From Cylindrotheca closterium (Eukaryota > Bacillariophyta > Bacillariophyceae > Bacillariales > Bacillariaceae), in assembly GCA_933822405.4 (NCBI GenBank), contig CAKOGP040002091.1, positions 305,889-369,888 on the forward strand: a stretch of DNA of 64,000 bases. The letters run 5' to 3'. Shown piece after piece: positions 1-10,513 of the stretch. The notes below the pieces were generated by a model. It was not told the origin of the DNA, ran no database searches, and saw only the letters and a list, made by a program, of their open reading frames with translations. Made by a program: the position numbers and the translations under genes. Position 1 is the first letter of the stretch. Each line of letters starts with the position of its first letter.

Positions 1-1329
1 CTCCTTCTGTTGGCCTTTGTTGCGGCGCAACCAAGCAATATTGATGGTGTCACCATCTTGGATCCGGAGGATTTCAAGAGCGGAATTGATTCTGGAGAGT
101 GTGAGTTCCAAAATTATACACGTTTATTTCTTCAAGGTTGTCTTCTAACACATTCTGTAATGTAGATGATGCGATCATTGATGTGCGCAGCCAAAGTGAA
201 TGGGACGCTGGTCACATTGAAGGAGCTACGTTGGCCCTGAACTTGGCGGCGTATCCCAGTGATGAAGTTGAAACTGCTTCTCCTACTGATTTCGCTGGTT
301 GTGAAACTTGTACCATTGTGATATATTGTCGTAAGAACATTTTTTTCTTTAGTTCAAAAATTGCTTCCCTTCGCTCAATCTATTTTGTTTCTTTTCCAGG
401 ATCTGGTGCAAGGGCTTCCGTCGCACTGCAGAATATGATGGCGGCTGGATTCAATGGTACTTTGTACAATGGCCAAGGAACCAATCAATGGGAAGATGCT
501 GGATATAGCCTAATCAATGGTGACTCGGTGGTTCCCCCGTGTGAACTGAATGAGATTGGTCAATGTACCGCTACCGCACCATCCACTGCTCCCACCCCCG
601 AAGAAGTCAAGGTTACAGTCATAGAGCCTGAAACCTTCAAGAACGGAATCGATAATGGAGAATGTGAGTATTGTCGTATCGAGTGACATTATGATGCTAG
701 GATGCGCCAGTGCCTAACATTCGTCTCCCTCTTTACCACACACAGTCGATGCCGTCATTGATGTACGAACACAAGATGAATGGGACGAAGGTCACATTGA
801 AGGTGCTACCTTGGCCTTGAACTTGGCCTTGTTTGGAACCGGTGGCACTGCATCCCCGGCGGATTTTACGGGTTGCGAAACCTGTACCATAGTTGTATAT
901 TGCCGTGAGTAAATTTGTACAGCATGAAACGGGCTGTTGCTGAGATGACATCCCTTCCTTACCCACTTGTTATAAAAACATCCAGGATCCGGCGGGCGAG
1001 CCTTGGCAGCACTGGACCATTTGATTGCCGCTGGGTTTAATGGTACATTATACAATGGACAAGGAACCAGTCAGTGGACAAATGCGGGATACCCTCTAGT
1101 CACCACTGATTCAATGCTACCGCCCTGCACGAACACTGAAATTGGGACCTGTACGGCTGCAATGAGTATGGCTCCAACAGACATGCCGACCGGAATTACG
1201 CCAGATGATTCGACAATGGCTCCAACAACCATGACGACCGGAGATACGCCCGAAGATTCGGCTTCCACTGCTATTCATTCCTGGCCGATGCCTCTGCTGG
1301 TTGGACTACTATCGGTGTTTGTTGTTTAG
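1..1329 (+). CDS. Tandem rhodanese-domain surface protein (5' end cut off)
   Basis: The gene runs off the left edge. Visible exons are 1-100, 166-330, 400-663, 746-904 and 986-1329, all with GT-AG introns and compatible phases. The first residues are the end of a hydrophobic signal peptide. Two rhodanese-like domains follow, each with a DVR...EWD.GHIEGAT block, a CETCTIV strand, an active-site loop (CRSGARA and CRSGGRA) and a YNGQGT.QW.(D/N)AGY end. Both loops keep the Cys and Arg expected of an active sulfurtransferase or a thiol/phosphate-binding fold. The C-terminus is Thr/Ser/Pro-rich and ends in a hydrophobic tail, which suggests a GPI anchor or a membrane anchor. Both domains carry introns at the same two places, so the duplication included the introns. 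Rhodanese fold is well supported; substrate unknown. Confidence 0.85.
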
Positions 1330-1508
1330 ATGTGCTGAAAGAGTGCTTTGGTTTGGCTTCAGAGTTGAGAATATCAATCGTAATGGCTAAGCTGTTGTGC
1401 GATATATCAAATTGAGCTGTATGTTTTAAGTAAAAATAACTAGTCGAAAGGAACGGATATTCGTACAGTATCTTACTCTGTTATCACAAATAGTGATTTT
1501 GCAAAAAG

Positions 1509-1516
1509 TATATATA
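1509..1516 (+). promoter_or_regulatory. TATA-like box upstream of permuted tRNA gene
   Basis: An alternating TA run sits about 30 bp upstream of the first tRNA base. Upstream TATA-like elements are common at tRNA genes in plants and algae. Here it could help Pol III, because the internal A and B boxes are in inverted order. Assignment is by position only. Confidence 0.45.
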
Positions 1517-1545
1517 GCCATTTTCTAGTACAAGCATTCGTCGAT

Positions 1546-1622
1546 ATCAGAAGATTCCGGGTTCGAATCCCGGGCGGGCTTCTACTGGCCCGTTGGCCCA
1601 ACGGTAAGGCGTCTGACTACGA
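1546..1622 (+). tRNA. Circularly permuted tRNA-Arg (anticodon ACG)
   Basis: The 3' half of a tRNA (1546-1581) lies directly upstream of its 5' half (1587-1622), separated by about 5 nt. 3' half: anticodon-stem strand TCAGA (1547-1551), variable loop AGATT, T arm CCGGG-TTCGAAT-CCCGG (1557-1573), acceptor strand GCGGGCT (1574-1580). 5' half: acceptor strand GGCCCGT (1587-1593), T8 and G9, D stem GCC/GGC (1596-1598, 1608-1610), G26, anticodon-stem strand TCTGA (1612-1616), loop C-T-ACG-A. Acceptor strands pair over all 7 bp with a G.T wobble at each end; the anticodon stem pairs 5/5. B box (GGTTCGAATCC) and A box (TGGCCCAACGG) are canonical but in reversed order. No ordinary partner half flanks either side. 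The outer flanks can pair (1537-1541 with 1619-1623; 1533-1536 with 1628-1631), as needed for a splicing-endonuclease substrate. One oddity: the discriminator position reads T. Confidence 0.85.
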
Positions 1623-1624
1623 AC

Positions 1625-1628
1625 TTTT
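1625..1628 (+). terminator. Pol III T-run terminator
   Basis: Four T residues begin three bases after the 5' half of the permuted tRNA, and a second TTTT lies at 1649-1652. Either would end a Pol III transcript. The predicted flank pairing uses bases up to 1631, so the second run may be the functional one. Confidence 0.45.
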
Positions 1629-1938
1629 GCTCCATTCACTTTGCACACTTTTGTCCCTCTTGAAACTCTAAAGTACTGGTACTGGACGCATAGTAGGATA
1701 GCAATCCCCGCGCGAACACACGAGCGAATCTAGCATAAGTCGAAGCGGGTGTGTATTGAATCTTTGATGAATCTATCGTCGCACCCCTAAGTAATTACAA
1801 GAAAATGTGTACTGAATCTTTGATGAATCTAAGAAAAAAAAACCGATATTTCTCGCTTTTTCAGAACAACGGATGGTCCACCACAACAATCACAAAAATA
1901 TACTGTTTCTGACCTCCATGTCATATAGGAAGTGCACC

Positions 1939-2847
1939 ATGAATCCCAACGAGAGCTTGATAGCCGACCCAGCTGGAATGAAAGCAAACAAGACTATATC
2001 TGGTAGCGAGAGCCCGAATGAAAACTACGTTTCAGCTGTAGGCTCCTTTGATGTATTGCTTGGACGAGGGACTGGTCCCAGCACGAATCAAGGAAATGTC
2101 TACTTTCGAGAGACAGTTGAAGACTTGAAAGCTTCTTACATTAAGACACCAAGCAGAAAAGAAAAGAAGCAGATTGTACATAAGATTGTTCGAGACATCA
2201 AGACCAAGAAAGGCCGTTTCTTGAACAAGGTTTGCAAGAGCAAGATTCGGACTCTAGGGTTGAATCAAGATGCCCTTTACGAGGTTGTACCAGATTCGGT
2301 CGCGCTTGAAAAGACCAAGCAAGCCATTCGTTATGTCCACTACAAAAAGGAACCTTCTTCTCGTGCCAAGAGAAGCAGCAGTGTTGAAAAGGAGAGATGC
2401 TTCTCTTGCGGAGATTCGCAAGCTTCTTCTTCCTCCACCACTGATATGGATGATCAAGCTCGAGCCCATGGCCCTGCTCACGAGCCAAGTACTCAGCTCA
2501 AGAGCGAGTATTCAACATACACCAATAATGCTGCCGCTCCATTGATCCCGTGCACTCCACTCATTGGGATTCACCCAACCATCTTGGCACTCTTTCAAGC
2601 GAGCAATCCCGTTGCTTTTTCTAATCTAGCCTTGCTGAGTGCGCTTTCAAACGGCGGGTTGAACCTTCACCCAACTGTTGCCTCACTATTTTTGGCACAA
2701 ACTGCGAACCAAGCCAGTCTATCATTTGCACGAGAAATGGAAGCGGCCGCTAACCTTCGCAACCTTCCAAAGACTTTGTCTGGTCCACCAATGGTGGCTC
2801 CCAACCCCTCCACTGCACCGTCCAAGAAGGTATCCCCGTCCGCCTAA
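1939..2847 (+). CDS. DUF6824-like diatom protein
   Basis: Single-exon gene of 302 residues if started at the ATG at 1939, which has a strong CACCATG context. An in-frame ATG at 1873 would add 22 residues. The conserved region (about residues 33-125) opens with FDVLLGRGTGPSTNQGN and continues through FRE.VE, a KKQIVHKIVRDIKTKKGRFL block and a late KTKQAIRYV segment. This is the pattern of the DUF6824 family, abundant in diatoms and of unknown function. The rest is low-complexity Ser-rich sequence with Leu/Ala-rich stretches and no signal peptide or membrane segment. The basic N-terminal domain would suit nucleic-acid or protein binding, but that is inference. Confidence 0.75.
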   Translation: MNPNESLIADPAGMKANKTISGSESPNENYVSAVGSFDVLLGRGTGPSTNQGNVYFRETVEDLKASYIKTPSRKEKKQIVHKIVRDIKTKKGRFLNKVCKSKIRTLGLNQDALYEVVPDSVALEKTKQAIRYVHYKKEPSSRAKRSSSVEKERCFSCGDSQASSSSTTDMDDQARAHGPAHEPSTQLKSEYSTYTNNAAAPLIPCTPLIGIHPTILALFQASNPVAFSNLALLSALSNGGLNLHPTVASLFLAQTANQASLSFAREMEAAANLRNLPKTLSGPPMVAPNPSTAPSKKVSPSA

Positions 2848-3291
2848 GTTCGAGTACACATCATTGTCATGCCTTTTCTACCATAATTCGAATATATGAG
2901 AGAAAGATCTATAATTTTTTTTAAAATACAGAACTACATTGTGCTATTTTTATATCAATCCCCATACCGATGTACATTCAATTTACCGCTTTCTATCAAA
3001 CGCTAACAGTGAGCAGTAATCGCCTTACCCTAATGATCTCCCGAAGCTAGCAATACGCGTGGATGGAGTTGTAGTCGTAGCTGGGTATTGTTTTTTGGTG
3101 TGGGAACAGTCGTTGAATTTGGAGCCCACATTCGTGTTATGCTGGGACTATCAAGTAAACTGTTGCATCAGTGTGACCCTTTTTAATTAAGTGATGCCTT
3201 TTCTGCGCAAATTCACCTTATGGCCTTTATCGGTCACCCATCAGGGATAGCAATTTATTCCAGTTCTAACTGTAGGACTATTATTCCTATC
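2848..3291. other. Gap between convergent genes
   Basis: This stretch lies between the 3' ends of the DUF6824-like gene and the aminopeptidase gene, so it holds two 3' untranslated regions. It has AT-rich runs near 2910-2960 and no coding signal or structured RNA that I can see. Confidence 0.5.
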
Positions 3292-4654
3292 TTAACGACT
3301 TATCAAGTCTTCATTCCATGTCATGACTGGTTCGTTGTCTCGCGCCGTCAAGATTTCGCATCCAGTTTCCGTCACCAATACAGTGTGTTCAAACTGGGCG
3401 CTACGCTTTCCATCCGTGGTCACAGCAGTCCAATTGTCTCCCCAAGTAAGATCACCACTCTTTCCCAAGTTAATCATGGGTTCCACTGTAAAGACGTGGC
3501 CCACCTTCATGGTTCCCTTGGCCTTATTCTTGTGGTAATGTGGGACATTTGGAATCGTATGAAACAGACTGCCAATCCCGTGTCCACAATAAGTTCGTAC
3601 AATACTGCACTGATTCTTTTGGGCCACCTTGTGAATGGCTGTTCCCAAGTCTCGATACAAGGTGCCAGGTTTGACCAATGCCAAGGCCGCCGCCAAACAT
3701 TCAAAGGCGGTACGAACAACCTTCTTTCCTTCTGCATCGACCTTGCCCACACAAAAGGTTTCATTCAAATCACCGTGATATCCTCCTAGATTGTACGTGG
3801 TCACATCAATATTGACAATATCCCCATCTTGGATTTCTCGGTAGTCCGGAATTCCATGACAAATGACTTCGTTGATGGAGGTACACACCGATTTGGGGAA
3901 GTTGTAGTAGTTCAGTGGAGATGGATAACACTCTCGTTCCAGGGCCGCCTCGTGGACGACTCGGTCAATCTCATCGGTAGTCACTCCGGGACGCAGAGCC
4001 TTGCCCGCAGCGTCCAAGACTTCTCGGCCCATTCGGCAGGCATGTCGTAATCCATGCTCTATATCCAATTCATTGGGAGTATAGATACGAATGGAATTGT
4101 GGTTTCGTTTGTCTCGTTGTTCACTGTCCGAAATTCCCAAGGGATGATCGGCATAGTCCGGTTTGCGAATGTTGGGTGGAACCGTTCGTTTGGGCGACAA
4201 GAGAGCAGGACGAAGGGGGCCAGAAAATTCGTAATTCTGGGCCCATTCGGGCAGACTCATTTTGACATCGGCTGGGGCATCGAAAGGGGCGGTGCTACCA
4301 TCGCGGGGAGGAGTTTTGCCATGCGAAGGAGCGCTAAGAAATGAAAATTGAATGAGCACAGACAATGGGACTGGAAGAATTCAGGGATGAAATAATAGAC
4401 GCGGTCATCAGCGTCCAGCCGGATTATCCAAATAGAAATCGTTCCATCCACTGTCAATACGACTAGGCATACCTTTGCTGCGCTTCAATTATTTGCTTTG
4501 CTAAAGCGTGAACTTGTTTGTGGCTTCCCCAGTTGGCTTTGAAACATGCTTGGGAACAAAAGTAGGCTGGTGGCAATCCTAGCTGGGTGCACTTTGGACA
4601 CGCGAGATTGGAAGTGATTGGCTTGTCACAGCCAGCTGAAGAGCATGTTGCCAT
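3292..4654 (-). CDS. MAP1: Methionine aminopeptidase type 1 with zinc finger
   Basis: Two exons, 4654-4473 and 4333-3292, give 407 residues. The first exon encodes the N-terminal C6H2 zinc-binding region of eukaryotic MetAP1 (CSSAGC, CPKC, C..AC, H..VH), which helps ribosome association. The second encodes the pita-bread peptidase. Metal ligands are visible as the Asp of NIDVT, the Asp of GDLNETF, the His of FHTIPN, the Glu of VEPM and the Glu of FEHT. The substrate-side His is in the CHGIPDY motif. The enzyme removes initiator Met from nascent cytosolic chains. There is no organelle presequence. The gene is divergent from the EF4 gene with about 370 bp between starts. The splice joint (phase 2) is clean and creates a Ser codon. 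Confidence 0.93.
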
Positions 4655-5026
4655 GGTTGGTAATGAAGCAAGGTTAAAAGCTGTAGAAAATGCAGTGATT
4701 GATTGCTATTATTGCTTGACACAATACCTGCACTCTGCACTGTTGTCAATAAGCATACGAGTACACGTACGGTAGCTCCATAACCTTTCAACAGAAATGT
4801 AGCCGATGACAGACAGGCATTCGTGAATGAAAGCTTCAATCACGAGATACTGACGCACTTTTTGATTTTTGGAAACCGACAGACCAACACCACCTGTTTT
4901 TTGGCTTTTGGCTTTCTTCGACTACAACTCATCAACTTCTTAGCTTCTCTACAAAAGAAAGAGCCGTTCATCAACCTTTCCTCCAGCGTGGAAGTATTCG
5001 ATAAACCAGTTGGTTAGAAGAAAAAG
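4655..5026. promoter_or_regulatory. Divergent promoter region, MAP1 and EF4
   Basis: The 372 bp between two divergent starts must carry both promoters and 5' leaders. A GTACACGTAC palindrome-like cluster lies near 4760-4770. I see no convincing TATA box. Confidence 0.45.
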
Positions 5027-7129
5027 ATGAAGGACTTTCTCAAGTCAACAATCCTCTTATCATGGATGCTTTCCATTTCAGCGTTCTCCCCACATACGGT
5101 GTCTTCACCAAGAACACCAACCTCACTCAAAATGGCCGAGTTGGAATACAACAGCGAACGAATTCGCAACTTTTCCATCATTGCTCACATTGATCATGGA
5201 AAGTCGACGCTGGCTGATCGATTACTGGAATCTACACAGACTGTCGCTCTGAGAGATATGGAGGAACAACTCTTGGACAACATGGATATTGAACGCGAAC
5301 GAGGCATTACCATCAAGTTGCAAGCAGCCCGTGTGTTGTACAAATCCAAAAAAGACGGAGAAATTTACGTATTGAATCTAATTGATACTCCTGGGCACGT
5401 GGATTTCACCTACGAAGTTTCCAGAAGTTTGGCAGCCTGTGAAGGAGCCCTGTTGGTGGTGGATGCCTCGCAAGGAATTGAAGCACAGGTAGGTCCATGG
5501 ATGTGTATGGATGTTTGTGGTTGTATCTACTGCCTTGGGTGTGGGAAAGTTGCTGCATCATGGTTGTGGAAGTATGCGTGAATACGCGTCACCTTTACTT
5601 CAAATATTCTGATATTGATTATTCTTTGTGTTCCACCAATGTAATAGACGCTTGCCAATGTCTACCTGGCTTTGGAGAATGATTTGGAGATCATTCCTGT
5701 CTTGAACAAGATTGACTTGCCTGCTGCCGATCCTGATCGTGTGGCCGAAGAAATTGAGGAGACCATTGGATTGGATTGTACCGATATTGTCCATGCGTCC
5801 GCCAAGGCAGGCATTGGAATTGATGATATTTTAGAAAGCATTGTCCAAAAGGTCCCACCACCTCAAGCTAATGTTGACAAGCCCTTTCGGGCACTTATCT
5901 TTGATTCCTACTATGATTCGTACCGTGGTGTTATTGTGTTTTTCCGCGTGGTCGATGGACAAGTGAAGAAGGGAGACAAGTTGCGATTCATGGCATCGGC
6001 AGCGGAACATGAAGTGACCGAATTGGGAGTCATGACACCCAAACAAGTTCAAGTGGAGAACTTGAGAGCAGGAGAAGTTGGATACATTTGTGGTTCCATC
6101 AAGGATGTCTTGGATGCACGTGTCGGAGATACCATGGTCTTGTCGAAGCAGTTCAAAGAAGCAAAAGCAGCCGATGCCCCGATGAAAGCCCTTCCTGGTT
6201 ATGCCGATAGCGTTCCAATGGTCTACTGTGGTTTGTTCCCCGTCGATGCCGATGATTATGAGAGTTTGAGAGATTCCTTGGGTAAGCTTCGATTGAATGA
6301 TGCCTCCTTGTCATACGAACCGGAGACATCGGGAGCCATGGGATTTGGGTTCCGATGCGGTTTCTTAGGATTGTTGCACATGGAAATTATCAACGAGAGA
6401 CTATCTCGGGAATACAATCTTGACTTAATCATGACTGCCCCCAGTGTGGTATACAAGGTTATACACAATGGAGTTGAGAAGACCATCGAGGCCCCCAGCA
6501 AGATGCCCGACGTCACTCGTGATCACGAAACTCTGGAGCCATACGTCAAAATGGAAATTTTGACACCCTCCGAATACAACGGTGCCATCATCGAGTTGGG
6601 TCAAGAGCGCCGTGGAATTCTGATAGACATCAAGTACTTGACACCCACTCGATCCACCATCGTTTACGAACTGCCATTGGGAGAAGTTATCACAGACTTT
6701 TTCGATCAATTGAAGTCAAGAACCAAGGGGTACGCCAGTATGGAATATAAAATCTTGGAATACAGAGCCAGCGACTTGGTCCGACTGGATGTCAAAATCA
6801 ACTACGAGCTGGCCACAGCTCTGGCTACCGTTGTCCACCGTGACAATGCCCAATCTATGGGACGCAGACTTTGCGCTTCTCTTAAGGAGTTGATCCCAAG
6901 GCAAATGTTCAAGATTCCCATCCAAGCCTGTATTGGTGTCAAGGTCGTAGCTTCGGAACACATTTCACCGATGCGAAAGGATGTGTTGGCCAAGTGTTAT
7001 GGAGGTGACATTTCGCGGAAAAAGAAACTGCTGAATAAACAAGCAAAGGGAAAGAAGAAGATGAAGTCCATTGGAAAGGTGACGGTTCCACAAGAAGCTT
7101 TCATGGCAGTTTTGAAGCTAGACAAGTAA
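5027..7129 (+). CDS. lepA: Plastid-targeted elongation factor 4 (LepA) GTPase
   Basis: Exons 5027-5488 and 5648-7129 give 647 residues. The first ~35 residues form a signal peptide ending in ISAFSPH, the bipartite plastid presequence pattern of diatoms with Phe at the cleavage site. GTPase motifs follow in order: AHIDHGKST (G1), RGITIK (G2), DTPGH (G3), NKIDLP (G4) and SAK (G5). Then come domain II, the EF-G-like domains and the EF4-specific C-terminal domain, ending in a Lys-rich stretch with [12 protein letters not shown]4 acts on stalled or mis-translocated ribosomes, here presumably plastid 70S ribosomes. The intron falls between Gln and Thr of [11 protein letters not shown], inside the G domain. 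Length matches the family plus the presequence. Confidence 0.94.
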
Positions 7130-7182
7130 GAAAATTAAAGATAATCTGCTAGTCCTATTGTACATGCTATCCGAGTAATCTA

Positions 7183-10161
7183 CTACCGCCTTTGTTGTAG
7201 ACGACGTGCCCTCATCTCCACCAGCTGGAGCAATGCAAAGGCCAAAACACAAATGAGCAGAGTCTGGTGATCAAATATGTGCTCCATAATGACATCCTTC
7301 TTCCTCCTCATTTCCTGCTGGTGGTCGTGTCCAGGAACAGGCTCGCCAACGCCCTCGTCGGCTTGCTGCGGCCTGGGCACTGGTTCCTTGACGACTTGGT
7401 CGTCATCCATAGCATCACTTGGAACCTCCTCTTCTGGTTGTGGTTCGTTTTCGTCATCCAGCGTCGGTAGTTCATCATCCATTGGTTCGGTTCCGTACCA
7501 CCATGCGTTCCATGCATTGCGAAGTTTGACAATATTTTCATGTTGTGACATGGCCATCAAAGCAATTTGAACCGCCAGACTAGCTTCGGCTGCATGGTAG
7601 CTGGCAGCCAAATCGTAGTGTCTTTTCGCCAGAGGAAAGTCCTGCTTCAATCCAATTCCATACTCGTGCATGAAACCCAAATTAAAATTGGCCCGGGCAC
7701 TTTGATGTTTGTCGACAGCGATGGTGTAATAGTGGGCTGCCATGGACAAGTCGGCATCCTCCAACTCGTTCTCTTCCTCGAAAGTCTCGGGGCAGTCGTC
7801 GATCGTGCACTGGGGGGGTTCATTGCTTGGATCTTTTTCAAACGCAAAAATGTATTTCCATTCTCCACTCATTTGATACTCGGCCCACCATTCCAATCCT
7901 TGTTCGTACCATTTTTTCAGCAAGGGCAGGACATGCTTTTCTGGATACAGGACATACTGAACCCAACCAAATGGTCCCAGTGACCGATTCTTGCCTCGGA
8001 GTCTACCGTAGTAGTAAAAGTCGCCCAATCGCAAGCAAGCTTCGGCATTACCTCGGTCGGCAGCCGCCTTCCACAACCGCACCGATGCCTTGGCACAGTC
8101 CGCCATGCCCAATCCCAAGCAAACACCTTGCTCGAGCAAAAAGGCCGCATTCACTTGGCCTACATTGGATCCTCCTTCAGCAGCCGTCAAATAGTTTCGA
8201 AGAGAAGCTTCCAAGTTACCAGCCGCATACTCCTTGTAGGCCGTTCGTAATCGTTTGGATCGATCCACGGATCCATTGGAAATGATCCATTGGAAATGAG
8301 CTCTGGCCTTGACACAATCCTTTTTGACAATCGAGTACGAATCCAAGGCACTGGTTTGGATTTGAATTCCTTCGGTGTAAATCATGGCAAGTCGGTGTCT
8401 GGCTTGGATATGTCCCCTGGAAGCAGCTGTAGCGAGTAGAGTAACTGCTTCCTTGATATTGGTTTGACTCGGTCCTCGAAATTGTTTTTCGACAATCCGA
8501 CCCGAATGATGCAAGGCAAAGGCCGGCTTTTCCTTCTCGGTGGGTAGCTCCAACGGATTGGAAGACATGCCATCTTCCGGCAGGTCTTCATTTTCGGTTG
8601 GATAATTTTGAAACTGTGTCTTCCATCCCAACCACATCATGGCCAGGTTGTAATGGGCATCCGTATCTCCTGATTCCTTGGCCAAGGCCAAGAATTTCTC
8701 TGCCATGCCATAATCAATTTCCATGACTCCAGGAATCCCCAACAAATATAACAATCCCATTCCATTCAAGGCATGATGATCACACTCGTGGACTTGCTTT
8801 TCATCCTCCGACTTGCCCTTTTTCTTTTGCAAGACGGCCATTTCCCGTTTGCGATAACAGACGGCAAACGATCCGGGAGCCCCCAATTTGAAATACTTGA
8901 GCGCCTTTTTCGCATCCGGTTCGGTTCCCATACCCCAGAGATAAAAGGCCCCCGCTTGCCCTGCCGCCTCCCAGTGGTTATTGTTGGCGGCAATTTCGTA
9001 ATACTCCAAGGCCAGAGTCAAATTTTGTTGGACACCCCGAATCCCGAAATGATAAAAGTGTCCCAACGTAGCTGCCGCCGCGACATCAATCGTCGTTGGT
9101 TTCTTTTCATTACTATCCCTGTAGTACCAAGGTGTCGTCGTTGCCTTTAGGTGATAAAATTGAATGGCTTCTTTGGATTCGTCCGGCTTGTTGTTCCAAT
9201 CCAGTTGACTGGAGGTCCCACCGTGCATGTGGACCTGCGCCAAGACATGCTTGTCCATGTGCGGCAGCACCTTGGCCCGTGAATGTTCCGAAGATTCCAG
9301 TTGATCCATGATCCCATTCGCCGCGGCTTCCAAATAGGGCAAGGCTCCTGTGCATCCCAAACTATGATTGTCCGTCGCCTTTTTTTTGGTTCCATCAAAA
9401 TCCATCCGATGGGCCAAGGCCATGGCCGCTTCAATGTTGCCCGCCATGGCAGCCATGTGCCATAATAAGAAGGATTTCATGACTTGGGGATGATCTTGTT
9501 GCAACCATTCTTCCATGACTTGTAGTTTGGAATGAGGAGTTGTTGTCTCTTCTTGACTACTACTACTACTACTAGTAAAAGGCCAAATGCCCGACGCATG
9601 GGCATTGGCGAGATAGAATTGTGCCAATGGATGCCCATAGTCGGCGGACTTCTCCAATGCTAAATGAGGATATTGGGTGGCATTGGACTTTTCATAGTCC
9701 TTGGTCGGTGGAATCATTTCATCCCGGGTGGTGTAGTGGTGTGCATGGGTTTGCCTTTTGCTGGAACTGGTACTCAAAATGGCATCCCATTTCCTCAAAT
9801 ACGAAGCCGCCTGTTTCCAATAGGCTTCACCAAGAGTCTTGGTGGAATATCCTTGGACATATACTGATTCGGGTTGGGATTGGAGCGTAAAAATATCGCT
9901 CGCAGGTTCGGTGGACTGCACCGTGGAAGGTTGGGCTTCCAATGGTATTGCTGTGTTTGACGAGCCTGATGATGATAATATTGATGAATCACTGGATGGT
10001 TTACCACCGGATTGGTACTTTTGATGTCGTTTGGCTTGAATTAAAAGTTCTTGATTGACTTGAACTTGTAGCAACAAAACGAGTGTCCCCAACGCCAAGA
10101 CCAAAGAGCTGAGCACCAACAGCGCTGTGACTTTTGTGGTGGAAATGGAGTGGCCTGTCAT
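7183..10161 (-). CDS. SEL1L/HRD3-like Sel1-repeat membrane protein
   Basis: Single-exon gene of 992 residues. An N-terminal hydrophobic segment (about residues 11-32) acts as signal or anchor, and a second lies near the C-terminus (about 960-980) before a basic tail. Between them are many Sel1-type repeats, seen as A...LG..Y..G patterns such as GHFYHFGIRG, GLLYLLGIPG, GDFYYYGRL and GFMHEYGIGLKQD. The last repeat block, with LAKRHYDLAA, closely resembles the C-terminal Sel1 repeats of SEL1L/HRD3, the ER-membrane partner of the HRD1 ubiquitin ligase that recruits misfolded glycoproteins for degradation. The long Asp/Glu/Pro-rich linker before the last helix is unusual. ERAD role follows from family resemblance; the Sel1 repeats are certain. 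Confidence 0.8.
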   Translation of the reverse strand: MTGHSISTTKVTALLVLSSLVLALGTLVLLLQVQVNQELLIQAKRHQKYQSGGKPSSDSSILSSSGSSNTAIPLEAQPSTVQSTEPASDIFTLQSQPESVYVQGYSTKTLGEAYWKQAASYLRKWDAILSTSSSKRQTHAHHYTTRDEMIPPTKDYEKSNATQYPHLALEKSADYGHPLAQFYLANAHASGIWPFTSSSSSSQEETTTPHSKLQVMEEWLQQDHPQVMKSFLLWHMAAMAGNIEAAMALAHRMDFDGTKKKATDNHSLGCTGALPYLEAAANGIMDQLESSEHSRAKVLPHMDKHVLAQVHMHGGTSSQLDWNNKPDESKEAIQFYHLKATTTPWYYRDSNEKKPTTIDVAAAATLGHFYHFGIRGVQQNLTLALEYYEIAANNNHWEAAGQAGAFYLWGMGTEPDAKKALKYFKLGAPGSFAVCYRKREMAVLQKKKGKSEDEKQVHECDHHALNGMGLLYLLGIPGVMEIDYGMAEKFLALAKESGDTDAHYNLAMMWLGWKTQFQNYPTENEDLPEDGMSSNPLELPTEKEKPAFALHHSGRIVEKQFRGPSQTNIKEAVTLLATAASRGHIQARHRLAMIYTEGIQIQTSALDSYSIVKKDCVKARAHFQWIISNGSVDRSKRLRTAYKEYAAGNLEASLRNYLTAAEGGSNVGQVNAAFLLEQGVCLGLGMADCAKASVRLWKAAADRGNAEACLRLGDFYYYGRLRGKNRSLGPFGWVQYVLYPEKHVLPLLKKWYEQGLEWWAEYQMSGEWKYIFAFEKDPSNEPPQCTIDDCPETFEEENELEDADLSMAAHYYTIAVDKHQSARANFNLGFMHEYGIGLKQDFPLAKRHYDLAASYHAAEASLAVQIALMAMSQHENIVKLRNAWNAWWYGTEPMDDELPTLDDENEPQPEEEVPSDAMDDDQVVKEPVPRPQQADEGVGEPVPGHDHQQEMRRKKDVIMEHIFDHQTLLICVLAFALLQLVEMRARRLQQRR

Positions 10162-10513
10162 GGTTTATATCGTCTATATTGAGTGTATTAAGCCTCAATA
10201 ATACTAATCAAGTCTAAGGTGTGACCTATCTGTGGTGAAATGTCCAAAAATCCAAGAATGTAAGGTGGTGTGGTTGGTAATAAGAAGCGTTGATATGATA
10301 GTTGTGTTGTTTCCCAGTCGCTCGTTTTCTTCGATGGATTGCGATCGAAGTAGTCTTATCCGGGTTATTTTTTATTTCGACCACTATGACCGCAATACCG
10401 GTTGTGGAAAATGCCACTCATCAAAAAAGTAACCGTCGTCATTGCGCATATTATAAAATACACTCACTCACTCATACCAGACCAATTACTCGTTACACTC
10501 TTAGGCTACAAAG
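10162..10513. promoter_or_regulatory. Divergent promoter region, SEL1L-like and ankyrin genes
   Basis: Between two divergent starts. It contains an ACTCACTCACTC run near 10460-10475 and a TATAAAATA sequence around 10451, about 60 bp upstream of the ankyrin ATG, which may be its TATA element. Confidence 0.4.

Noticed and set aside
1546..1622. Reading the tRNA locus as two unrelated tRNA fragments
   Set aside because: The two fragments pair with each other over the acceptor and anticodon stems and share one anticodon loop; no ordinary partner halves lie upstream or downstream.
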